Assembly (NCBI GenBank): GCA_019828595.1
Contig: JAHQRK010000054.1
Span: 38,514 to 102,513, forward strand
Direction: 5' to 3'
Origin: Aphanomyces cochlioides
Taxonomy: Eukaryota; Oomycota; Saprolegniomycetes; Saprolegniales; Verrucalvaceae
Length of the DNA stretch: 64,000 bases
Part shown: one piece after another, positions 41,565 to 56,026 of the stretch
Layout of the letters: every line of letters starts with the position of its first letter
Position numbering within the stretch: the stretch's first letter is position 1
Notes under the pieces: model-generated
The model's input: the letters and a program-made list of their open reading frames with translations, nothing else
What the model was told of the DNA's origin: nothing
Database searches by the model: none
Position numbers and translations under genes: made by a program

Positions 41565-41638
41565 GTCTACGTGGCCCAATTGGATAGGGCATCCGCCTAC
41601 GAAGCGGGAGATTGCGGGTTCGAGTCCCGTCGTGGACT
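41565..41638 (+). tRNA. tRNA-Arg-ACG: tRNA-Arg(ACG), array copy 10
   Basis: Same gene sequence. First unit with the 441 variant (TTGAAGG for TTGGAGG, base 42006). Confidence 0.95.
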
Positions 41639-42763
41639 ACACTTTTGCCCCTCTTTTTCACCACTCTCACTTTCCATCCACACTCTCCACCTCCTTCACT
41701 CGACTGTCTTTATATCACGACTTTTCTATCCCTTCGTCATCAGACAAACAATACAAACAACCAGCATTTTTCTCCACGAAAAACGTACCCACTCGTCTCC
41801 CCAATCATCCGCCGCTCTGTTTTCTTTTTCAAAACACTCATTCCATATTGCCACGCCAAAGAAAATATACCATGTACCAGAAGAGGAGTTTCGACCAGGC
41901 TCACATGAACTGTCATTCGTAACCCATTTCATGTCCTGTTCTCGAATGTCTCGACACATTTGGTCTCATCCAACGCGAATAGCACACATTACATGCATAC
42001 AATTGAAGGAATTACAAAGCTGGAGAAACAATATCTTGAATCCAATACGTTGCGCGAGACTCGATCCATCATACTTTTGTCGATGGTGTGAAATGGAAGA
42101 CGATAAATACGCTCTTCCAACATGTCCACGCACTTGGAATACAACAACTTGCTCATATATATGTGGCCTCGGCTGTGCAAGAATGATGGCGCTCTTATAA
42201 TCGTGAGTCAAACTGGTTATTATGTAGTGACCATACTTTGGACGAAAAGGAGAGTAGAATATCATATTGGGACACTTTTTGTTTGCCATGAAAAGCGTCC
42301 CAACTTTCGACACAGAGAAAGCTGCGATTACGATGCTTGAATCCATCAATGTAGACGAACTGGAGTGAGCTGTTCGTGTGAGAAATGCAGCGGATAAAGC
42401 CACAACATTGACGCCATTTGTATGGGAAGATGTACCTGATTTGACTCCAGTAAAACGCATTGTTGCAGTCAAGCCATCCAGATTAGATCTCATCAATTTC
42501 CAAGCACGACCCACGGCCATCCATTGATGTGTGTGACGACTGCCACGAGGTCGGTAGTAGGAAGTAGCTGGTGTGTTGTATATATGTCGGTGAGTATAAG
42601 GTATGAGGGTGTAGTGTGTTGACTGTGTATATGTATGGTGTAGTTGATGTAACTTGGTGTGAATGTGGTATCGTTGTTGTCGTGGGGAGTGGAATATGCT
42701 TGGTGGTATGTGTTGTTGTGTCTCGGTTGTATGGTATCGTGTTGTGTGGGTGTATAGTATAGC

Positions 42764-42837
42764 GTCTACGTGGCCCAATTGGATAGGGCATCCGCCTACG
42801 AAGCGGGAGATTGCGGGTTCGAGTCCCGTCGTGGACT
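42764..42837 (+). tRNA. tRNA-Arg-ACG: tRNA-Arg(ACG), array copy 11
   Basis: Same gene sequence. The unit is 1200 bp: one extra A in an A run near 43447. Confidence 0.95.
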
Positions 42838-43963
42838 ACACTTTTGCCCCTCTTTTTCACCACTCTCACTTTCCATCCACACTCTCCACCTCCTTCACTC
42901 GACTGTCTTTATATCACGACTTTTCTATCCCTTCGTCATCAGACAAACAATACAAACAACCAGCATTTTTCTCCACGAAAAACGTACCCACTCGTCTCCC
43001 CAATCATCCGCCGCTCTGTTTTCTTTTTCAAAACACTCATTCCATATTGCCACGCCAAAGAAAATATACCATGTACCAGAAGAGGAGTTTCGACCAGGCT
43101 CACATGAACTGTCATTCGTAACCCATTTCATGTCCTGTTCTCGAATGTCTCGACACATTTGGTCTCATCCAACGCGAATAGCACACATTACATGCATACA
43201 ATTGGAGGAATTACAAAGCTGGAGAAACAATATCTTGAATCCAATACGTTGCGCGAGACTCGATCCATCATACTTTTGTCGATGGTGTGAAATGGAAGAC
43301 GATAAATACGCTCTTCCAACATGTCCACGCACTTGGAATACAACAACTTGCTCATATATATGTGGCCTCGGCTGTGCAAGAATGATGGCGCTCTTATAAT
43401 CGTGAGTCAAACTGGTTATTATGTAGTGACCATACTTTGGACGAAAAAGGAGAGTAGAATATCATATTGGGACACTTTTTGTTTGCCATGAAAAGCGTCC
43501 CAACTTTCGACACAGAGAAAGCTGCGATTACGATGCTTGAATCCATCAATGTAGACGAACTGGAGTGAGCTGTTCGTGTGAGAAATGCAGCGGATAAAGC
43601 CACAACATTGACGCCATTTGTATGGGAAGATGTACCTGATTTGACTCCAGTAAAACGCATTGTTGCAGTCAAGCCATCCAGATTAGATCTCATCAATTTC
43701 CAAGCACGACCCACGGCCATCCATTGATGTGTGTGACGACTGCCACGAGGTCGGTAGTAGGAAGTAGCTGGTGTGTTGTATATATGTCGGTGAGTATAAG
43801 GTATGAGGGTGTAGTGTGTTGACTGTGTATATGTATGGTGTAGTTGATGTAACTTGGTGTGAATGTGGTATCGTTGTTGTCGTGGGGAGTGGAATATGCT
43901 TGGTGGTATGTGTTGTTGTGTCTCGGTTGTATGGTATCGTGTTGTGTGGGTGTATAGTATAGC

Positions 43964-44037
43964 GTCTACGTGGCCCAATTGGATAGGGCATCCGCCTACG
44001 AAGCGGGAGATTGCGGGTTCGAGTCCCGTCGTGGACT
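43964..44037 (+). tRNA. tRNA-Arg-ACG: tRNA-Arg(ACG), array copy 12
   Basis: Same gene sequence. The only unit that combines the variants at offsets 368, 441 and 988. Confidence 0.95.
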
Positions 44038-45162
44038 ACACTTTTGCCCCTCTTTTTCACCACTCTCACTTTCCATCCACACTCTCCACCTCCTTCACTC
44101 GACTGTCTTTATATCACGACTTTTCTATCCCTTCGTCATCAGACAAACAATACAAACAACCAGCATTTTTCTCCACGAAAAACGTACCCACTCGTCTCCC
44201 CAATCATCCGCCGCTCTGTTTTCTTTTTCAAAACACTCATTCCATATTGCCACGCCAAAGAAAATATACCATGTACCAGAAGAGGAGTTTCGACCAGGCT
44301 CACATGAACTGTCATTCGTAACCCATTTCATATCCTGTTCTCGAATGTCTCGACACATTTGGTCTCATCCAACGCGAATAGCACACATTACATGCATACA
44401 ATTGAAGGAATTACAAAGCTGGAGAAACAATATCTTGAATCCAATACGTTGCGCGAGACTCGATCCATCATACTTTTGTCGATGGTGTGAAATGGAAGAC
44501 GATAAATACGCTCTTCCAACATGTCCACGCACTTGGAATACAACAACTTGCTCATATATATGTGGCCTCGGCTGTGCAAGAATGATGGCGCTCTTATAAT
44601 CGTGAGTCAAACTGGTTATTATGTAGTGACCATACTTTGGACGAAAAGGAGAGTAGAATATCATATTGGGACACTTTTTGTTTGCCATGAAAAGCGTCCC
44701 AACTTTCGACACAGAGAAAGCTGCGATTACGATGCTTGAATCCATCAATGTAGACGAACTGGAGTGAGCTGTTCGTGTGAGAAATGCAGCGGATAAAGCC
44801 ACAACATTGACGCCATTTGTATGGGAAGATGTACCTGATTTGACTCCAGTAAAACGCATTGTTGCAGTCAAGCCATCCAGATTAGATCTCATCAATTTCC
44901 AAGCACGACCCACGGCCATCCATTGATGTGTGTGACGACTGCCACGAGGTCAGTAGTAGGAAGTAGCTGGTGTGTTGTATATATGTCGGTGAGTATAAGG
45001 TATGAGGGTGTAGTGTGTTGACTGTGTATATGTATGGTGTAGTTGATGTAACTTGGTGTGAATGTGGTATCGTTGTTGTCGTGGGGAGTGGAATATGCTT
45101 GGTGGTATGTGTTGTTGTGTCTCGGTTGTATGGTATCGTGTTGTGTGGGTGTATAGTATAGC

Positions 45163-45236
45163 GTCTACGTGGCCCAATTGGATAGGGCATCCGCCTACGA
45201 AGCGGGAGATTGCGGGTTCGAGTCCCGTCGTGGACT
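45163..45236 (+). tRNA. tRNA-Arg-ACG: tRNA-Arg(ACG), array copy 13
   Basis: Same gene sequence; reference-type unit. Confidence 0.95.
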
Positions 45237-46361
45237 ACACTTTTGCCCCTCTTTTTCACCACTCTCACTTTCCATCCACACTCTCCACCTCCTTCACTCG
45301 ACTGTCTTTATATCACGACTTTTCTATCCCTTCGTCATCAGACAAACAATACAAACAACCAGCATTTTTCTCCACGAAAAACGTACCCACTCGTCTCCCC
45401 AATCATCCGCCGCTCTGTTTTCTTTTTCAAAACACTCATTCCATATTGCCACGCCAAAGAAAATATACCATGTACCAGAAGAGGAGTTTCGACCAGGCTC
45501 ACATGAACTGTCATTCGTAACCCATTTCATGTCCTGTTCTCGAATGTCTCGACACATTTGGTCTCATCCAACGCGAATAGCACACATTACATGCATACAA
45601 TTGGAGGAATTACAAAGCTGGAGAAACAATATCTTGAATCCAATACGTTGCGCGAGACTCGATCCATCATACTTTTGTCGATGGTGTGAAATGGAAGACG
45701 ATAAATACGCTCTTCCAACATGTCCACGCACTTGGAATACAACAACTTGCTCATATATATGTGGCCTCGGCTGTGCAAGAATGATGGCGCTCTTATAATC
45801 GTGAGTCAAACTGGTTATTATGTAGTGACCATACTTTGGACGAAAAGGAGAGTAGAATATCATATTGGGACACTTTTTGTTTGCCATGAAAAGCGTCCCA
45901 ACTTTCGACACAGAGAAAGCTGCGATTACGATGCTTGAATCCATCAATGTAGACGAACTGGAGTGAGCTGTTCGTGTGAGAAATGCAGCGGATAAAGCCA
46001 CAACATTGACGCCATTTGTATGGGAAGATGTACCTGATTTGACTCCAGTAAAACGCATTGTTGCAGTCAAGCCATCCAGATTAGATCTCATCAATTTCCA
46101 AGCACGACCCACGGCCATCCATTGATGTGTGTGACGACTGCCACGAGGTCGGTAGTAGGAAGTAGCTGGTGTGTTGTATATATGTCGGTGAGTATAAGGT
46201 ATGAGGGTGTAGTGTGTTGACTGTGTATATGTATGGTGTAGTTGATGTAACTTGGTGTGAATGTGGTATCGTTGTTGTCGTGGGGAGTGGAATATGCTTG
46301 GTGGTATGTGTTGTTGTGTCTCGGTTGTATGGTATCGTGTTGTGTGGGTGTATAGTATAGC

Positions 46362-46435
46362 GTCTACGTGGCCCAATTGGATAGGGCATCCGCCTACGAA
46401 GCGGGAGATTGCGGGTTCGAGTCCCGTCGTGGACT
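46362..46435 (+). tRNA. tRNA-Arg-ACG: tRNA-Arg(ACG), array copy 14
   Basis: Same gene sequence. Private A-to-C near 46854 (GCGCGACTCG). Confidence 0.95.
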
Positions 46436-47560
46436 ACACTTTTGCCCCTCTTTTTCACCACTCTCACTTTCCATCCACACTCTCCACCTCCTTCACTCGA
46501 CTGTCTTTATATCACGACTTTTCTATCCCTTCGTCATCAGACAAACAATACAAACAACCAGCATTTTTCTCCACGAAAAACGTACCCACTCGTCTCCCCA
46601 ATCATCCGCCGCTCTGTTTTCTTTTTCAAAACACTCATTCCATATTGCCACGCCAAAGAAAATATACCATGTACCAGAAGAGGAGTTTCGACCAGGCTCA
46701 CATGAACTGTCATTCGTAACCCATTTCATGTCCTGTTCTCGAATGTCTCGACACATTTGGTCTCATCCAACGCGAATAGCACACATTACATGCATACAAT
46801 TGGAGGAATTACAAAGCTGGAGAAACAATATCTTGAATCCAATACGTTGCGCGCGACTCGATCCATCATACTTTTGTCGATGGTGTGAAATGGAAGACGA
46901 TAAATACGCTCTTCCAACATGTCCACGCACTTGGAATACAACAACTTGCTCATATATATGTGGCCTCGGCTGTGCAAGAATGATGGCGCTCTTATAATCG
47001 TGAGTCAAACTGGTTATTATGTAGTGACCATACTTTGGACGAAAAGGAGAGTAGAATATCATATTGGGACACTTTTTGTTTGCCATGAAAAGCGTCCCAA
47101 CTTTCGACACAGAGAAAGCTGCGATTACGATGCTTGAATCCATCAATGTAGACGAACTGGAGTGAGCTGTTCGTGTGAGAAATGCAGCGGATAAAGCCAC
47201 AACATTGACGCCATTTGTATGGGAAGATGTACCTGATTTGACTCCAGTAAAACGCATTGTTGCAGTCAAGCCATCCAGATTAGATCTCATCAATTTCCAA
47301 GCACGACCCACGGCCATCCATTGATGTGTGTGACGACTGCCACGAGGTCGGTAGTAGGAAGTAGCTGGTGTGTTGTATATATGTCGGTGAGTATAAGGTA
47401 TGAGGGTGTAGTGTGTTGACTGTGTATATGTATGGTGTAGTTGATGTAACTTGGTGTGAATGTGGTATCGTTGTTGTCGTGGGGAGTGGAATATGCTTGG
47501 TGGTATGTGTTGTTGTGTCTCGGTTGTATGGTATCGTGTTGTGTGGGTGTATAGTATAGC

Positions 47561-47634
47561 GTCTACGTGGCCCAATTGGATAGGGCATCCGCCTACGAAG
47601 CGGGAGATTGCGGGTTCGAGTCCCGTCGTGGACT
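47561..47634 (+). tRNA. tRNA-Arg-ACG: tRNA-Arg(ACG), array copy 15
   Basis: Same gene sequence. Variants at 368 and 441, plus a private G-to-A near 48183. Confidence 0.95.
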
Positions 47635-48759
47635 ACACTTTTGCCCCTCTTTTTCACCACTCTCACTTTCCATCCACACTCTCCACCTCCTTCACTCGAC
47701 TGTCTTTATATCACGACTTTTCTATCCCTTCGTCATCAGACAAACAATACAAACAACCAGCATTTTTCTCCACGAAAAACGTACCCACTCGTCTCCCCAA
47801 TCATCCGCCGCTCTGTTTTCTTTTTCAAAACACTCATTCCATATTGCCACGCCAAAGAAAATATACCATGTACCAGAAGAGGAGTTTCGACCAGGCTCAC
47901 ATGAACTGTCATTCGTAACCCATTTCATATCCTGTTCTCGAATGTCTCGACACATTTGGTCTCATCCAACGCGAATAGCACACATTACATGCATACAATT
48001 GAAGGAATTACAAAGCTGGAGAAACAATATCTTGAATCCAATACGTTGCGCGAGACTCGATCCATCATACTTTTGTCGATGGTGTGAAATGGAAGACGAT
48101 AAATACGCTCTTCCAACATGTCCACGCACTTGGAATACAACAACTTGCTCATATATATGTGGCCTCGGCTGTGCAAGAATGATAGCGCTCTTATAATCGT
48201 GAGTCAAACTGGTTATTATGTAGTGACCATACTTTGGACGAAAAGGAGAGTAGAATATCATATTGGGACACTTTTTGTTTGCCATGAAAAGCGTCCCAAC
48301 TTTCGACACAGAGAAAGCTGCGATTACGATGCTTGAATCCATCAATGTAGACGAACTGGAGTGAGCTGTTCGTGTGAGAAATGCAGCGGATAAAGCCACA
48401 ACATTGACGCCATTTGTATGGGAAGATGTACCTGATTTGACTCCAGTAAAACGCATTGTTGCAGTCAAGCCATCCAGATTAGATCTCATCAATTTCCAAG
48501 CACGACCCACGGCCATCCATTGATGTGTGTGACGACTGCCACGAGGTCGGTAGTAGGAAGTAGCTGGTGTGTTGTATATATGTCGGTGAGTATAAGGTAT
48601 GAGGGTGTAGTGTGTTGACTGTGTATATGTATGGTGTAGTTGATGTAACTTGGTGTGAATGTGGTATCGTTGTTGTCGTGGGGAGTGGAATATGCTTGGT
48701 GGTATGTGTTGTTGTGTCTCGGTTGTATGGTATCGTGTTGTGTGGGTGTATAGTATAGC

Positions 48760-48833
48760 GTCTACGTGGCCCAATTGGATAGGGCATCCGCCTACGAAGC
48801 GGGAGATTGCGGGTTCGAGTCCCGTCGTGGACT
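48760..48833 (+). tRNA. tRNA-Arg-ACG: tRNA-Arg(ACG), array copy 16
   Basis: Same gene sequence. Variants at 368 and 441, like its left neighbour. Confidence 0.95.
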
Positions 48834-49958
48834 ACACTTTTGCCCCTCTTTTTCACCACTCTCACTTTCCATCCACACTCTCCACCTCCTTCACTCGACT
48901 GTCTTTATATCACGACTTTTCTATCCCTTCGTCATCAGACAAACAATACAAACAACCAGCATTTTTCTCCACGAAAAACGTACCCACTCGTCTCCCCAAT
49001 CATCCGCCGCTCTGTTTTCTTTTTCAAAACACTCATTCCATATTGCCACGCCAAAGAAAATATACCATGTACCAGAAGAGGAGTTTCGACCAGGCTCACA
49101 TGAACTGTCATTCGTAACCCATTTCATATCCTGTTCTCGAATGTCTCGACACATTTGGTCTCATCCAACGCGAATAGCACACATTACATGCATACAATTG
49201 AAGGAATTACAAAGCTGGAGAAACAATATCTTGAATCCAATACGTTGCGCGAGACTCGATCCATCATACTTTTGTCGATGGTGTGAAATGGAAGACGATA
49301 AATACGCTCTTCCAACATGTCCACGCACTTGGAATACAACAACTTGCTCATATATATGTGGCCTCGGCTGTGCAAGAATGATGGCGCTCTTATAATCGTG
49401 AGTCAAACTGGTTATTATGTAGTGACCATACTTTGGACGAAAAGGAGAGTAGAATATCATATTGGGACACTTTTTGTTTGCCATGAAAAGCGTCCCAACT
49501 TTCGACACAGAGAAAGCTGCGATTACGATGCTTGAATCCATCAATGTAGACGAACTGGAGTGAGCTGTTCGTGTGAGAAATGCAGCGGATAAAGCCACAA
49601 CATTGACGCCATTTGTATGGGAAGATGTACCTGATTTGACTCCAGTAAAACGCATTGTTGCAGTCAAGCCATCCAGATTAGATCTCATCAATTTCCAAGC
49701 ACGACCCACGGCCATCCATTGATGTGTGTGACGACTGCCACGAGGTCGGTAGTAGGAAGTAGCTGGTGTGTTGTATATATGTCGGTGAGTATAAGGTATG
49801 AGGGTGTAGTGTGTTGACTGTGTATATGTATGGTGTAGTTGATGTAACTTGGTGTGAATGTGGTATCGTTGTTGTCGTGGGGAGTGGAATATGCTTGGTG
49901 GTATGTGTTGTTGTGTCTCGGTTGTATGGTATCGTGTTGTGTGGGTGTATAGTATAGC

Positions 49959-50032
49959 GTCTACGTGGCCCAATTGGATAGGGCATCCGCCTACGAAGCG
50001 GGAGATTGCGGGTTCGAGTCCCGTCGTGGACT
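49959..50032 (+). tRNA. tRNA-Arg-ACG: tRNA-Arg(ACG), array copy 17
   Basis: Same gene sequence; reference-type unit. Confidence 0.95.
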
Positions 50033-51157
50033 ACACTTTTGCCCCTCTTTTTCACCACTCTCACTTTCCATCCACACTCTCCACCTCCTTCACTCGACTG
50101 TCTTTATATCACGACTTTTCTATCCCTTCGTCATCAGACAAACAATACAAACAACCAGCATTTTTCTCCACGAAAAACGTACCCACTCGTCTCCCCAATC
50201 ATCCGCCGCTCTGTTTTCTTTTTCAAAACACTCATTCCATATTGCCACGCCAAAGAAAATATACCATGTACCAGAAGAGGAGTTTCGACCAGGCTCACAT
50301 GAACTGTCATTCGTAACCCATTTCATGTCCTGTTCTCGAATGTCTCGACACATTTGGTCTCATCCAACGCGAATAGCACACATTACATGCATACAATTGG
50401 AGGAATTACAAAGCTGGAGAAACAATATCTTGAATCCAATACGTTGCGCGAGACTCGATCCATCATACTTTTGTCGATGGTGTGAAATGGAAGACGATAA
50501 ATACGCTCTTCCAACATGTCCACGCACTTGGAATACAACAACTTGCTCATATATATGTGGCCTCGGCTGTGCAAGAATGATGGCGCTCTTATAATCGTGA
50601 GTCAAACTGGTTATTATGTAGTGACCATACTTTGGACGAAAAGGAGAGTAGAATATCATATTGGGACACTTTTTGTTTGCCATGAAAAGCGTCCCAACTT
50701 TCGACACAGAGAAAGCTGCGATTACGATGCTTGAATCCATCAATGTAGACGAACTGGAGTGAGCTGTTCGTGTGAGAAATGCAGCGGATAAAGCCACAAC
50801 ATTGACGCCATTTGTATGGGAAGATGTACCTGATTTGACTCCAGTAAAACGCATTGTTGCAGTCAAGCCATCCAGATTAGATCTCATCAATTTCCAAGCA
50901 CGACCCACGGCCATCCATTGATGTGTGTGACGACTGCCACGAGGTCGGTAGTAGGAAGTAGCTGGTGTGTTGTATATATGTCGGTGAGTATAAGGTATGA
51001 GGGTGTAGTGTGTTGACTGTGTATATGTATGGTGTAGTTGATGTAACTTGGTGTGAATGTGGTATCGTTGTTGTCGTGGGGAGTGGAATATGCTTGGTGG
51101 TATGTGTTGTTGTGTCTCGGTTGTATGGTATCGTGTTGTGTGGGTGTATAGTATAGC

Positions 51158-51231
51158 GTCTACGTGGCCCAATTGGATAGGGCATCCGCCTACGAAGCGG
51201 GAGATTGCGGGTTCGAGTCCCGTCGTGGACT
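51158..51231 (+). tRNA. tRNA-Arg-ACG: tRNA-Arg(ACG), array copy 18
   Basis: Same gene sequence; reference-type unit. Confidence 0.95.
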
Positions 51232-52356
51232 ACACTTTTGCCCCTCTTTTTCACCACTCTCACTTTCCATCCACACTCTCCACCTCCTTCACTCGACTGT
51301 CTTTATATCACGACTTTTCTATCCCTTCGTCATCAGACAAACAATACAAACAACCAGCATTTTTCTCCACGAAAAACGTACCCACTCGTCTCCCCAATCA
51401 TCCGCCGCTCTGTTTTCTTTTTCAAAACACTCATTCCATATTGCCACGCCAAAGAAAATATACCATGTACCAGAAGAGGAGTTTCGACCAGGCTCACATG
51501 AACTGTCATTCGTAACCCATTTCATGTCCTGTTCTCGAATGTCTCGACACATTTGGTCTCATCCAACGCGAATAGCACACATTACATGCATACAATTGGA
51601 GGAATTACAAAGCTGGAGAAACAATATCTTGAATCCAATACGTTGCGCGAGACTCGATCCATCATACTTTTGTCGATGGTGTGAAATGGAAGACGATAAA
51701 TACGCTCTTCCAACATGTCCACGCACTTGGAATACAACAACTTGCTCATATATATGTGGCCTCGGCTGTGCAAGAATGATGGCGCTCTTATAATCGTGAG
51801 TCAAACTGGTTATTATGTAGTGACCATACTTTGGACGAAAAGGAGAGTAGAATATCATATTGGGACACTTTTTGTTTGCCATGAAAAGCGTCCCAACTTT
51901 CGACACAGAGAAAGCTGCGATTACGATGCTTGAATCCATCAATGTAGACGAACTGGAGTGAGCTGTTCGTGTGAGAAATGCAGCGGATAAAGCCACAACA
52001 TTGACGCCATTTGTATGGGAAGATGTACCTGATTTGACTCCAGTAAAACGCATTGTTGCAGTCAAGCCATCCAGATTAGATCTCATCAATTTCCAAGCAC
52101 GACCCACGGCCATCCATTGATGTGTGTGACGACTGCCACGAGGTCGGTAGTAGGAAGTAGCTGGTGTGTTGTATATATGTCGGTGAGTATAAGGTATGAG
52201 GGTGTAGTGTGTTGACTGTGTATATGTATGGTGTAGTTGATGTAACTTGGTGTGAATGTGGTATCGTTGTTGTCGTGGGGAGTGGAATATGCTTGGTGGT
52301 ATGTGTTGTTGTGTCTCGGTTGTATGGTATCGTGTTGTGTGGGTGTATAGTATAGC

Positions 52357-52430
52357 GTCTACGTGGCCCAATTGGATAGGGCATCCGCCTACGAAGCGGG
52401 AGATTGCGGGTTCGAGTCCCGTCGTGGACT
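52357..52430 (+). tRNA. tRNA-Arg-ACG: tRNA-Arg(ACG), array copy 19
   Basis: Same gene sequence. First of four consecutive units with only the 441 variant. Confidence 0.95.
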
Positions 52431-53555
52431 ACACTTTTGCCCCTCTTTTTCACCACTCTCACTTTCCATCCACACTCTCCACCTCCTTCACTCGACTGTC
52501 TTTATATCACGACTTTTCTATCCCTTCGTCATCAGACAAACAATACAAACAACCAGCATTTTTCTCCACGAAAAACGTACCCACTCGTCTCCCCAATCAT
52601 CCGCCGCTCTGTTTTCTTTTTCAAAACACTCATTCCATATTGCCACGCCAAAGAAAATATACCATGTACCAGAAGAGGAGTTTCGACCAGGCTCACATGA
52701 ACTGTCATTCGTAACCCATTTCATGTCCTGTTCTCGAATGTCTCGACACATTTGGTCTCATCCAACGCGAATAGCACACATTACATGCATACAATTGAAG
52801 GAATTACAAAGCTGGAGAAACAATATCTTGAATCCAATACGTTGCGCGAGACTCGATCCATCATACTTTTGTCGATGGTGTGAAATGGAAGACGATAAAT
52901 ACGCTCTTCCAACATGTCCACGCACTTGGAATACAACAACTTGCTCATATATATGTGGCCTCGGCTGTGCAAGAATGATGGCGCTCTTATAATCGTGAGT
53001 CAAACTGGTTATTATGTAGTGACCATACTTTGGACGAAAAGGAGAGTAGAATATCATATTGGGACACTTTTTGTTTGCCATGAAAAGCGTCCCAACTTTC
53101 GACACAGAGAAAGCTGCGATTACGATGCTTGAATCCATCAATGTAGACGAACTGGAGTGAGCTGTTCGTGTGAGAAATGCAGCGGATAAAGCCACAACAT
53201 TGACGCCATTTGTATGGGAAGATGTACCTGATTTGACTCCAGTAAAACGCATTGTTGCAGTCAAGCCATCCAGATTAGATCTCATCAATTTCCAAGCACG
53301 ACCCACGGCCATCCATTGATGTGTGTGACGACTGCCACGAGGTCGGTAGTAGGAAGTAGCTGGTGTGTTGTATATATGTCGGTGAGTATAAGGTATGAGG
53401 GTGTAGTGTGTTGACTGTGTATATGTATGGTGTAGTTGATGTAACTTGGTGTGAATGTGGTATCGTTGTTGTCGTGGGGAGTGGAATATGCTTGGTGGTA
53501 TGTGTTGTTGTGTCTCGGTTGTATGGTATCGTGTTGTGTGGGTGTATAGTATAGC

Positions 53556-53629
53556 GTCTACGTGGCCCAATTGGATAGGGCATCCGCCTACGAAGCGGGA
53601 GATTGCGGGTTCGAGTCCCGTCGTGGACT
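53556..53629 (+). tRNA. tRNA-Arg-ACG: tRNA-Arg(ACG), array copy 20
   Basis: Same gene sequence; 441 variant. Confidence 0.95.
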
Positions 53630-54754
53630 ACACTTTTGCCCCTCTTTTTCACCACTCTCACTTTCCATCCACACTCTCCACCTCCTTCACTCGACTGTCT
53701 TTATATCACGACTTTTCTATCCCTTCGTCATCAGACAAACAATACAAACAACCAGCATTTTTCTCCACGAAAAACGTACCCACTCGTCTCCCCAATCATC
53801 CGCCGCTCTGTTTTCTTTTTCAAAACACTCATTCCATATTGCCACGCCAAAGAAAATATACCATGTACCAGAAGAGGAGTTTCGACCAGGCTCACATGAA
53901 CTGTCATTCGTAACCCATTTCATGTCCTGTTCTCGAATGTCTCGACACATTTGGTCTCATCCAACGCGAATAGCACACATTACATGCATACAATTGAAGG
54001 AATTACAAAGCTGGAGAAACAATATCTTGAATCCAATACGTTGCGCGAGACTCGATCCATCATACTTTTGTCGATGGTGTGAAATGGAAGACGATAAATA
54101 CGCTCTTCCAACATGTCCACGCACTTGGAATACAACAACTTGCTCATATATATGTGGCCTCGGCTGTGCAAGAATGATGGCGCTCTTATAATCGTGAGTC
54201 AAACTGGTTATTATGTAGTGACCATACTTTGGACGAAAAGGAGAGTAGAATATCATATTGGGACACTTTTTGTTTGCCATGAAAAGCGTCCCAACTTTCG
54301 ACACAGAGAAAGCTGCGATTACGATGCTTGAATCCATCAATGTAGACGAACTGGAGTGAGCTGTTCGTGTGAGAAATGCAGCGGATAAAGCCACAACATT
54401 GACGCCATTTGTATGGGAAGATGTACCTGATTTGACTCCAGTAAAACGCATTGTTGCAGTCAAGCCATCCAGATTAGATCTCATCAATTTCCAAGCACGA
54501 CCCACGGCCATCCATTGATGTGTGTGACGACTGCCACGAGGTCGGTAGTAGGAAGTAGCTGGTGTGTTGTATATATGTCGGTGAGTATAAGGTATGAGGG
54601 TGTAGTGTGTTGACTGTGTATATGTATGGTGTAGTTGATGTAACTTGGTGTGAATGTGGTATCGTTGTTGTCGTGGGGAGTGGAATATGCTTGGTGGTAT
54701 GTGTTGTTGTGTCTCGGTTGTATGGTATCGTGTTGTGTGGGTGTATAGTATAGC

Positions 54755-54828
54755 GTCTACGTGGCCCAATTGGATAGGGCATCCGCCTACGAAGCGGGAG
54801 ATTGCGGGTTCGAGTCCCGTCGTGGACT
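54755..54828 (+). tRNA. tRNA-Arg-ACG: tRNA-Arg(ACG), array copy 21
   Basis: Same gene sequence; 441 variant. Confidence 0.95.
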
Positions 54829-55953
54829 ACACTTTTGCCCCTCTTTTTCACCACTCTCACTTTCCATCCACACTCTCCACCTCCTTCACTCGACTGTCTT
54901 TATATCACGACTTTTCTATCCCTTCGTCATCAGACAAACAATACAAACAACCAGCATTTTTCTCCACGAAAAACGTACCCACTCGTCTCCCCAATCATCC
55001 GCCGCTCTGTTTTCTTTTTCAAAACACTCATTCCATATTGCCACGCCAAAGAAAATATACCATGTACCAGAAGAGGAGTTTCGACCAGGCTCACATGAAC
55101 TGTCATTCGTAACCCATTTCATGTCCTGTTCTCGAATGTCTCGACACATTTGGTCTCATCCAACGCGAATAGCACACATTACATGCATACAATTGAAGGA
55201 ATTACAAAGCTGGAGAAACAATATCTTGAATCCAATACGTTGCGCGAGACTCGATCCATCATACTTTTGTCGATGGTGTGAAATGGAAGACGATAAATAC
55301 GCTCTTCCAACATGTCCACGCACTTGGAATACAACAACTTGCTCATATATATGTGGCCTCGGCTGTGCAAGAATGATGGCGCTCTTATAATCGTGAGTCA
55401 AACTGGTTATTATGTAGTGACCATACTTTGGACGAAAAGGAGAGTAGAATATCATATTGGGACACTTTTTGTTTGCCATGAAAAGCGTCCCAACTTTCGA
55501 CACAGAGAAAGCTGCGATTACGATGCTTGAATCCATCAATGTAGACGAACTGGAGTGAGCTGTTCGTGTGAGAAATGCAGCGGATAAAGCCACAACATTG
55601 ACGCCATTTGTATGGGAAGATGTACCTGATTTGACTCCAGTAAAACGCATTGTTGCAGTCAAGCCATCCAGATTAGATCTCATCAATTTCCAAGCACGAC
55701 CCACGGCCATCCATTGATGTGTGTGACGACTGCCACGAGGTCGGTAGTAGGAAGTAGCTGGTGTGTTGTATATATGTCGGTGAGTATAAGGTATGAGGGT
55801 GTAGTGTGTTGACTGTGTATATGTATGGTGTAGTTGATGTAACTTGGTGTGAATGTGGTATCGTTGTTGTCGTGGGGAGTGGAATATGCTTGGTGGTATG
55901 TGTTGTTGTGTCTCGGTTGTATGGTATCGTGTTGTGTGGGTGTATAGTATAGC

Positions 55954-56026
55954 GTCTACGTGGCCCAATTGGATAGGGCATCCGCCTACGAAGCGGGAGA
56001 TTGCGGGTTCGAGTCCGTCGTGGACT
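55954..56026 (+). pseudogene. tRNA-Arg(ACG) array copy 22, T-stem deletion
   Basis: One C of the 3' T-stem strand is missing (GAGTCCGTCG for GAGTCCCGTCG), so the T stem keeps at most four pairs and the B box context is damaged. Two T are also lost from the second downstream T run, leaving CTCTTTCACC. The only copy of the 28 with a changed tRNA. It may be a pseudogene or a sequencing error. The unit carries the 441 variant. Confidence 0.75.
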